Of a stretch of DNA of 64,000 nucleotides, positions 58,923 to 64,000 are shown piece by piece. How positions within the stretch are numbered: position 1 is the stretch's first letter; every line of letters starts with the position of its first letter. The position numbers and the translations under genes are program-made. Under the pieces are notes generated by a model. The model was not told the DNA's origin. It made no database searches and was given only the letters and a program-made list of their open reading frames with translations. Source of the stretch: Hymenobacter metallicola (GTDB lineage Bacteria; Bacteroidota; Bacteroidia; Cytophagales; Hymenobacteraceae); NCBI RefSeq assembly GCF_004745645.1, contig NZ_SRMB01000009.1:1-64000 (forward strand), in the 5' to 3' direction.

Positions 58923-59447
58923 ATGCGACAACATAATGGGATGCGCCCGCAGGATGTAGTCGTCCTGCTTAAGTTGCTCTTACTAGAAGGCACTGCTTGG
59001 CAAGGCAAGGACTTGGCGCATGCCTTGTCTCTAAGCCCGACCGAAATATCGTTTAGCTTGAAGCGGTGCCAGTATGCTCGGCTGTTAGAGGGCACTGACC
59101 GGCGCGTGGCCCGGCGAACCTTTCTGGAGTTTCTGCTCTATGGTTTGCCCGTGGTGTTTCCCACGCAACCGGGCGCCCAGGTCCGGGGGCTGCCCACCGC
59201 GCACAGTGCCGCCCCATTGCGGGAGCAACTGGTAGCCGAGCAGCTATACGTTTGGCCCGACGCAGAAAGTGACTACTGGGGTAGCGCTATCGAGCCCTTG
59301 TACCCGCGCGTGCCGCAAGCCGCCAAAGCCGACGCCCACCTCTATGAGCTGCTGGCACTGGTTGACGCGTTGCGGGTGGGCCGTTCTCGGGAGCGAAAAC
59401 TGGCGGGGAATTCATTAAAGGTGTTTATGTTGCCAGCCCATGTCTAA
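58923..59447 (+). CDS. Winged-helix DNA-binding protein (antitoxin-like)
   Basis: A 174-residue protein with an N-terminal winged-helix look (about 8-65: VVLLKLLLLEGTAWQGKDLAHALSLSPTEISFSLKRCQYARLL) and an unknown C-terminal half. Its end overlaps the nucleotidyltransferase gene by 8 bases, indicating coupled translation. This wHTH-NTase pairing is seen in AbiEi/AbiEii-like and related toxin-antitoxin modules, where the first protein is the antitoxin/repressor. An AT-rich promoter region lies just upstream (58825-58922). Confidence 0.8.
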   Translation: MRQHNGMRPQDVVVLLKLLLLEGTAWQGKDLAHALSLSPTEISFSLKRCQYARLLEGTDRRVARRTFLEFLLYGLPVVFPTQPGAQVRGLPTAHSAAPLREQLVAEQLYVWPDAESDYWGSAIEPLYPRVPQAAKADAHLYELLALVDALRVGRSRERKLAGNSLKVFMLPAHV

Positions 59448-60138
59448 TGCGGCCAACTTGGCCGCGCTGCAGGCCGTGGCCCGGGCGCTGGGTCCCCTGC
59501 GGGAACGAGTCGTTTTCGTGGGCGGCAGCACCGCTGGCCTATACAGTACTGCAGCCCGCGCCGCCGAGTCCCGCCCGACCATCGATGTGGATTGCATTAT
59601 TGAGGTGGTGCCTCACACGGCCTACTATGCGCTGGAGGAAAAGCTGCGCGCCCTCGGGTTTCGGCATGATCAGGAGTCAAAGGTCATCTGCCGCTGGCGG
59701 GTCGCGGGGCTGGTGGTCGATGTAATGCCAGTAGGGGAAGATAATATCATGGGGTTTTCGAACCCGTGGTATCCGGAAGGCTTTGCCCATGCCATTCCTT
59801 ATGCGCTGCCCAACAGAACCACTATTCAGATTATGCCTGCGGTGTACTTTATCGCCACGAAGCTGGCGGCGCTGCGCGGCCGCGGCATGAGCGACATCCG
59901 CCTGAGCAACGACCTGGAAGATATCGTGTACGTGCTGGATAATCGCCCGGCGTTAGGGGTAGAAGTAGCAGCTGCTTCTCCCGCCGTTCGCTCCTACATC
60001 GCCACGGAAGTTAGCCGACTGCTGCAACACCCGGAATTACGAGAAGCTATCGATTGCCAGTTGCCCTACGGATCTGGTGACGAACGGAAATTTATCATCG
60101 AGCGGCGGCTTCACTCTCTGGTCTCTGTTGGGCAGTAG
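59440..60138 (+). CDS. Nucleotidyltransferase-fold protein (AbiEii/MNT-like, putative toxin)
   Basis: A 232-residue protein. The NTase signature is visible: Gly28-Gly29-Ser30 (VVFVGGSTAGLY) and Asp49-x-Asp51 (RPTIDVDCIIEV), with a third acidic residue likely in VVDVMPVGED. It then has IQIMPAVYFIATKLAALRGRG, typical of AbiEii-like proteins that lock substrate. No membrane part. Co-encoded with the winged-helix protein, it probably nucleotidylates a tRNA or protein, but that is inferred. A housekeeping role in nucleotide transfer cannot be excluded. Confidence 0.85.
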   Translation: MSNAANLAALQAVARALGPLRERVVFVGGSTAGLYSTAARAAESRPTIDVDCIIEVVPHTAYYALEEKLRALGFRHDQESKVICRWRVAGLVVDVMPVGEDNIMGFSNPWYPEGFAHAIPYALPNRTTIQIMPAVYFIATKLAALRGRGMSDIRLSNDLEDIVYVLDNRPALGVEVAAASPAVRSYIATEVSRLLQHPELREAIDCQLPYGSGDERKFIIERRLHSLVSVGQ

Positions 60139-60314
60139 TTAACAAGTACCAGAACCCATGAGGTGTTTCCTTGAGGTATGATAAGGAAAGCGTATCGGAC
60201 CTGTGTTGCATTTAGTCTGTAAATGGCAGTGTGACTCCCCTGTTCCATCACTGCCGCTCGCGGCGCAGTTCCCCTGAGCGGCAGCAGGTAATTGGGCCAC
60301 AGCAGCCGGACAGC

Positions 60315-60755
60315 TTACTGCTGTGGCTGAGCGCGCAGCAGGTCAATGAGTTCCTGCTTGTCCCGCAGCTGGCTGCGCAGGAGCTCATTTTCCCGGGCCA
60401 GGGTTGCGCAGGCCTGCTGCCCGTGGGCAAGGCCGATGGCGTAGAAGTGATGATGGGCATCGAGCTGCTCGGCCTGCTGCTGGGCTGCCTGGGTTGTGGT
60501 TTGCCCCACGATAAGCACGTCTTCCGCCGGGTTTTTAAACATGGGACCCTGGCCGGTCAGCAGCCATTCGGCGCTCAGGCCGGCTACTTTCTCCATCATC
60601 CGCGTCAGAAACGGGGCAGTCGGCTTCGTGTCCAGCCTGACATAGTTGCGAACCGTGGCGTCACTGACCCCCAGCAGCGTACTGAAGCCGCGTGTACTCA
60701 GCCGTAGCGCAGCAATGAGCAGCCGAATGCGTTGATTGAGGCTGGATTCGCTCAT
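60315..60755 (-). CDS. XRE-type HTH regulator with C-terminal coiled coil
   Basis: A 146-residue protein. The helix-turn-helix (about 5-60) has LSTRGFSTLLGVSDATVRNY and the AEWLLTGQGPMF motif common to Bacteroidota phage-like repressors. A Gln/Ala-rich linker and a leucine heptad (about 115-140, LARENELLRSQLRDKQELIDLL) form a coiled coil for dimerisation. It is monocistronic and convergent with the NTase gene. Target genes are unknown. Confidence 0.88.
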   Translation of the reverse strand: MSESSLNQRIRLLIAALRLSTRGFSTLLGVSDATVRNYVRLDTKPTAPFLTRMMEKVAGLSAEWLLTGQGPMFKNPAEDVLIVGQTTTQAAQQQAEQLDAHHHFYAIGLAHGQQACATLARENELLRSQLRDKQELIDLLRAQPQQ

Positions 60756-61336
60756 GGATGTATATTCTGATCAATGGAAAACCTGCTGCGATCTGGCTTA
60801 CCAGCCAACCAAGTGCAGGGCAGCCGGCTTGCTTGGTGAATGCTGGCAAGGATAGGCGGCAAGATAGCATGCCAACGTCCAAATTGCCGATCGTCAGCGG
60901 GGTATGGGCCTTGTTTCGGCGTAGCATACGGAAGAGACCGGCCCCTGCCGGAGTAGGGCATGTGTACGGGAGCTTTGCTGCGTAGACGCTGCTGCCCTCC
61001 CGCGCCAAAGTGAGTTGTAGCAAAAACCGGATGGGCCTGCCCTACCAGACTGCTGGGATTACACACATTCTCTAACTTATATTTACCAGCTCGACGGCTC
61101 ACGGCTTAGATCCAGCAGGCGCACTATTGCTGCTTATTACTTCAGGATGGGCGCTCGTATTACAACTGCTTGCACTACCCGTGACACGCTACACTGCCCG
61201 TAATGCCAGTACCCCGGCCGCGGCGACCAACAGCTTACCGAGTTGACCAGGTTGCAATCGGCCTTGCTCAGCTACAAAACACATCTGGCTACCCAGCAAG
61301 AATATTTCAGTGAAATCATCTATTCCTATTAGCCGA
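60756..61336. other. Non-coding gap of about 580 bases
   Basis: No open frame in either strand has convincing protein character. The left end is the likely promoter of the XRE gene and the right end the likely promoter of the lipoprotein cluster. No hairpins or repeats of note were seen. Confidence 0.45.
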
Positions 61337-61744
61337 ATGCCCCGTTTACTCCCCCTGCTTCTGCTGTGCCTGACGCTGCTCCCGGTCGCCTGTACAAAAG
61401 ACTCGGATCTGCCCACCCTCAAGGGCCGGTGGAATTATACGAGCTCTACAACGTTCGTCTACAACACCGACGGCACCCTCCGAGAAGCAGTAAGCTCCTC
61501 TATTCCTGTTCACTATATAGCTATCACCCCTGCTTTCATCATCACGTACATCAACGACGATACCAGGCCCTACTAACAGCTCCCCTACCGTCGTCAGGGC
61601 ACCCGCATCGACTATACCCAGCCCGACTACAACGACCAGACAATTACGGAGCTGACCGACCAGCAGCTGACCTTGGTCAGCGACCAAATCCCGCTCGGCA
61701 CCCAAAACGGTTATTTCATCAGTAAAACCCAATACACGCGTTAA
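61337..61744 (+). pseudogene. Lipocalin-like lipoprotein paralogue interrupted by a stop codon
   Basis: The frame starts MPRLLPLLLLCLTLLPVACTKD with a lipobox, continues LKGRWNYTSSTTFVYNTDGT, then meets TAA at 61574-61576. The same frame continues YRRQGTRIDYTQPDYNDQTITELTDQQLTLVSDQIPLG to a stop at 61744. The two halves together align along the full length of the next gene (for example TITEVSKQRLTMLSDKIPYG). So one nonsense change has split the gene; recoding is unlikely. It is the first of three tandem copies. Confidence 0.75.
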
Positions 61745-61747
61745 CCC

Positions 61748-62170
61748 ATGTCCATACCCCGTTTCCTTTCCTTCTTTCTGCTGTGCCTGACGCTGCTCAC
61801 GGCCGCCTGTAAAAAGGACACTACCGAACCCGAGCCCACCTTGGAAGGCCGCTGGAATTTTGAGAGTATGACAGAACATTCGTATCAGGCGGATGGTACG
61901 CACATCAAAGCAGCGCCTGCGTCGATGCTCCCCCACTACGTGGTGGTTACGACTACTGAATTCAGCGCGTATCATTCCGCCGACAATACGCTCATCATGA
62001 AGTCGGGCTATACCCGCCAGGGCAACCATATCCACTTCTTAAACCCCAGCTACAGCGGCGACGTGACCATTACGGAGGTGAGCAAGCAACGCCTCACCAT
62101 GCTCAGCGACAAGATTCCCTATGGCCCCCAGGGGGGATATTTAACGTTGGAGAGCACATTCACACACTAG
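61748..62170 (+). CDS. Lipocalin-like lipoprotein, tandem copy 2
   Basis: A 140-residue lipoprotein with lipobox LLTAACKKD (Cys about 22). The mature part begins PTLEGRWNFESMTEHSYQADGT, a lipocalin-type G-x-W strand start, followed by beta-strands (GYTRQGNHIHFL, TITEVSKQRLTMLSDK). It is intact and starts 3 bases after copy 1. Cell-envelope location is expected; ligand is unknown. The closest relatives are its two neighbours. Confidence 0.82.
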   Translation: MSIPRFLSFFLLCLTLLTAACKKDTTEPEPTLEGRWNFESMTEHSYQADGTHIKAAPASMLPHYVVVTTTEFSAYHSADNTLIMKSGYTRQGNHIHFLNPSYSGDVTITEVSKQRLTMLSDKIPYGPQGGYLTLESTFTH

Positions 62171-62173
62171 CCA

Positions 62174-62611
62174 GTGTCACGCCCGTTTCCCCTACTCCTG
62201 CTGTGCCTTCTGCTGCTCACAGCCGCCTGTAAAAAAGACACCGCTGAACCCGCGCCGGTATTGGAAGGCCGCTGGGTCGAGCAGTCGCACATGACCTACA
62301 CATACGACACGGCTGGCAAGCTCCTGCGAGAGCACTCCGTTACGGCTCCCACGCCTCGCTACGGCATGGTCATCCAGCCCACAACCTGGGAGTGGCTGGG
62401 TCCCAATCTCAGCGGCGACCTGGTCCCCGCCTTCACCGACCGCATCACCCGCACCGGCAACATGATCTATTTTACCCGCCAGGCCGGCGACGAGTTTGAA
62501 CTTCGCATTCTGACGCTTACCGCGCACACGCTCACGCTACGCTACGAGCATATCATTACAGACCCCACTACCGGGCAGTACGAAACCCGCGACGATACCT
62601 TCAGCCGCTAA
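62174..62611 (+). CDS. Lipocalin-like lipoprotein, tandem copy 3
   Basis: A 145-residue lipoprotein starting at GTG 62174, 3 bases after copy 2. The lipobox LLLTAACKKD and the following APVLEGRWVEQSHMTYTYDTAGKLLREHS parallel copies 1 and 2; the C-terminal half (TGNMIYFTRQAGDEFELRILTLTAHTLTLRYE) is more diverged. This points to duplication followed by divergence. Function is unknown. Confidence 0.8.
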   Translation: MSRPFPLLLLCLLLLTAACKKDTAEPAPVLEGRWVEQSHMTYTYDTAGKLLREHSVTAPTPRYGMVIQPTTWEWLGPNLSGDLVPAFTDRITRTGNMIYFTRQAGDEFELRILTLTAHTLTLRYEHIITDPTTGQYETRDDTFSR

Positions 62612-62620
62612 CCCTCTTCA

Positions 62621-63046
62621 ATGACCCCACGGCAGTTCTATCACCTACAAGCCTCCACCTGTTACTTGGTTAGCATATGCTTGTGCGTGGCACCGTGGGC
62701 CTGGCTCGTGGTATTGGTCTTAGAGCTGCCCATGTTTACTGCGCCCCCGTACTTTGGCTACGGGGTGGTGGCCCTGGGCCAAAGCATCGTGTGGTTGCTT
62801 ACAGCCATTGGCCTGGGCCTGCGCACCGGCCGCCGGATAGCGGTTGCCGGGTTTGGGCTCTACCTATTCGGGCTGCTGGCCATGCTGGGCAACATGCTCT
62901 CTGTTCTGCTGACGACCCCGTATGTCTTGCGCCGAAGGGTTATTCTGGTAGTCTTTCTGCTAGTGTCGCTGGGGTTTGCCGTGAAATGCGCCGAGCGCCT
63001 TTACCAAGCGTGGCTCCGCCCGCGGCGGGTGGCAGTGGCTTCCTAA
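62621..63046 (+). CDS. Hypothetical integral membrane protein
   Basis: A 141-residue protein with about four membrane spans: LVSICLCVAPWAWLVVLVLEL, VVALGQSIVWLLTAIGLGL, GFGLYLFGLLAMLGNMLSVLL and VILVVFLLVSLGFAV, and a basic C-terminus (LRPRRVAVAS). No family is recognised. It follows the lipoproteins by 9 bases and may share their transcript. Confidence 0.75.
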   Translation: MTPRQFYHLQASTCYLVSICLCVAPWAWLVVLVLELPMFTAPPYFGYGVVALGQSIVWLLTAIGLGLRTGRRIAVAGFGLYLFGLLAMLGNMLSVLLTTPYVLRRRVILVVFLLVSLGFAVKCAERLYQAWLRPRRVAVAS

Positions 63047-63066
63047 AGGTGGCGTACCTTGCGCCC

Positions 63067-63321
63067 ATGCCCATCTCCCACTACGGTTTCCGCGCCTTAC
63101 CCTTCGAGCAGCAACTCGCCGTGATCTGGCAGGAAGGCACCTTCCTGGCCACGCGCTGGGAAGAGGAAGACGCCATCAACCTCTACCACATGGGCACCTT
63201 CTTCGCCGAGGTCTATTACGACCCCGACACGAACGAGCTGCTGCGCACTGGCGCCTTTACCAGCACCCGCTGCCTGGAAAACTACACCTGCTACATCCAG
63301 CTCGATGACTTAGCGATATGA
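63067..63321 (+). CDS. Small hypothetical protein, paralogue 1
   Basis: An 84-residue soluble protein: LPFEQQLAVIWQEGTFLATRW, INLYHMGTFFAEVYYDPDTNEL and CYIQLDDLAI. It is clearly paralogous to the protein at 63506-63763. Family unknown; such short acidic proteins occur in repeated copies in Hymenobacter-like genomes. The ATG at 63067 was chosen by alignment of the two. It is followed directly by a strong terminator. Confidence 0.8.
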   Translation: MPISHYGFRALPFEQQLAVIWQEGTFLATRWEEEDAINLYHMGTFFAEVYYDPDTNELLRTGAFTSTRCLENYTCYIQLDDLAI

Positions 63322-63353
63322 AAAAAGCCCCGGCCAGTTGACCGGGGCTTTTT
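63322..63353 (+). terminator. Intrinsic terminator
   Basis: A perfect 12-bp stem, AAAAAGCCCCGG (63322-63333) with CCGGGGCTTTTT (63342-63353), has an 8-base loop and a T run. It begins one base after the stop codon of the small protein gene. Confidence 0.9.
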
Positions 63354-63505
63354 GCTGGTTGCACGGAAGCCAACTTCTTCTTGCCCAGGCTACCGGTAAT
63401 CGAGCTGGTTCACACGTTTGCTTCCAAAACCCTATATAGTTCTTAGCTCATTTTCGCATCATCTAGCCAGTCTATCTAGCGTGCTCGGATTTTGGCTTGA
63501 CATCG

Positions 63506-63763
63506 ATGCTCCGCTCCCCGCATACCTTCCTGACGCTCCCCGTCGAACAACAGCTCACCGTCCTCTGGGCCGAGGGCATCTTTCTGGCTGCGCGCTGGGA
63601 AGCGCACAACCGGGTATACCTCTATTATCTGGGTTCCTTCTTCACGGAGGTATCCTGTGACCAGCGCCAGCGCAACCGGCTGAGCACCCGCGCCTGCACG
63701 ACCGGGGAGTGCCTGACCGAGTACGCCAGCGACGTCCAGCTGGACGATTTACTGCTACCCTAG
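63506..63763 (+). CDS. Small hypothetical protein, paralogue 2
   Basis: An 85-residue protein: LPVEQQLTVLWAEGIFLAARW, VYLYYLGSFFTEVSCDQ and DVQLDDLLLP. It aligns end to end with the 63067-63321 protein but is diverged in the middle, including two added cysteines. The ATG at 63506 aligns with its paralogue's start. The stop lies 4 bases before the convergent umuC stop, so the two genes nearly touch. Confidence 0.78.
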   Translation: MLRSPHTFLTLPVEQQLTVLWAEGIFLAARWEAHNRVYLYYLGSFFTEVSCDQRQRNRLSTRACTTGECLTEYASDVQLDDLLLP

Positions 63764-63767
63764 CGCC

Positions 63768-64000
63768 CTACGCACGAATACAGAGTAAATCCTCCCAGCA
63801 GGTGGTATAGGCCGGCGTCTGCCACTGGTGTTGCCCGGCCCAGGGCGCGGTATACTCCCCCTTGGGCAGCTGGGCCGTCGCAAACTTGACCTTGCCCGCC
63901 CCAAAGCGCTGGTTTACCTTATCCAGGTCGGCCATGAGCTTGGCTCGGCGCTCGGCCTGCTCGTTGGGTTCAAAGAGCAGCAGCTGCTGCTGCCCGGCCG
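63768..64000 (-). CDS. umuC: UmuC-type Y-family DNA polymerase, 3' end only
   Basis: The frame enters from the right edge and ends at 63768. It has QQQLLLFEPNEQAERRAKLM, ADLDKVNQRFGAGKVKFATA and WQTPAYTTCWEDLLCIRA, the C-terminal DUF4113 part of UmuC (pol V catalytic subunit). About 76 of some 420 residues are in the window. Its role would be SOS-induced translesion synthesis. The usual UmuD gene would lie further right, outside the window. Confidence 0.85.
   Translation of the reverse strand, partial: AGQQQLLLFEPNEQAERRAKLMADLDKVNQRFGAGKVKFATAQLPKGEYTAPWAGQHQWQTPAYTTCWEDLLCIRA

Noticed and set aside
60758..60985. 75-residue frame in the 60.8 kb gap
   Set aside because: Composition is random-like, there is no start context or family resemblance, and it overlaps the likely promoter of the XRE gene.

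Overview
The window looks like a chromosome segment of a high-GC member of the Bacteroidota, most likely Hymenobacter or a close relative. The evidence is SusC/SusD proteins, an ECF sigma/FecR pair, type IX secretion (T9SS) C-terminal domains, DUF4249 lipoproteins, lack of clear Shine-Dalgarno sequences and a TAnnTTTG-type -7 box. Genus is inferred from protein style and composition, not from a marker gene. No rRNA, tRNA, CRISPR array or intact insertion sequence was seen.

Region 1 (1-6.7 kb) holds a decayed coding remnant, a TonB-dependent receptor plus DUF4249 lipoprotein pair, an orphan T9SS sorting-domain remnant, a small DUF669-like protein, and a frameshifted HTH/membrane gene joined to the tail of a serine hydrolase.

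Region 2 (6.2-31.9 kb, all minus strand) is a large polysaccharide utilization locus for glucuronoarabinoxylan-type hemicellulose. In transcription order it has an ECF sigma factor, a FecR anti-sigma factor, SusC with an STN signalling domain, SusD, a strong terminator, then GH43, GH97, a tandem-domain esterase, GH95, GH43, GH67 alpha-glucuronidase, GH43, GH8 (exo-oligoxylanase type), GH43 and GH43-CBM6, ending at a terminator. Together these would import xylo-oligosaccharides and remove arabinose, glucuronate, acyl, galactose and fucose/galactose substituents.

Region 3 (32.86-57.02 kb) is a defence island bounded on both sides by near-identical palindromic sites: 13-14 bp perfect inverted arms around a 7-bp spacer, core CCGATAA-N7-TTATCGG. 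A tyrosine recombinase gene abuts the right-hand site, and a third, degenerate site lies at 58.77 kb. The minus-strand arm reads CARF-sigma54 activator (RtcR-like), AAA ATPase, an uncharacterised HDR-motif protein, HsdM, HsdS, HsdR, a DEDDh exonuclease-PIF1 helicase fusion and a RecD-like helicase with a C-terminal PD-(D/E)XK nuclease. The plus-strand arm reads XRE regulator, ImmA/IrrE protease, PIN protein, DUF2188 protein, small membrane protein, then a short type II CBASS (CD-NTase, E2-like protein, HNH-SAVED effector). The ATPase/HDR-protein pair inside a type I restriction operon, apparently under a ligand-sensing sigma54 activator, is the best candidate for an undescribed system.

Region 4 (57-64 kb) has a secreted FG-GAP/T9SS protein lying between two recombination-type sites, a winged-helix/nucleotidyltransferase pair resembling a toxin-antitoxin module, an XRE regulator, three tandem lipoprotein paralogues (the first interrupted by a stop codon), a membrane protein, two tandem small paralogues, and the 3' end of a UmuC-type translesion polymerase at the window edge.
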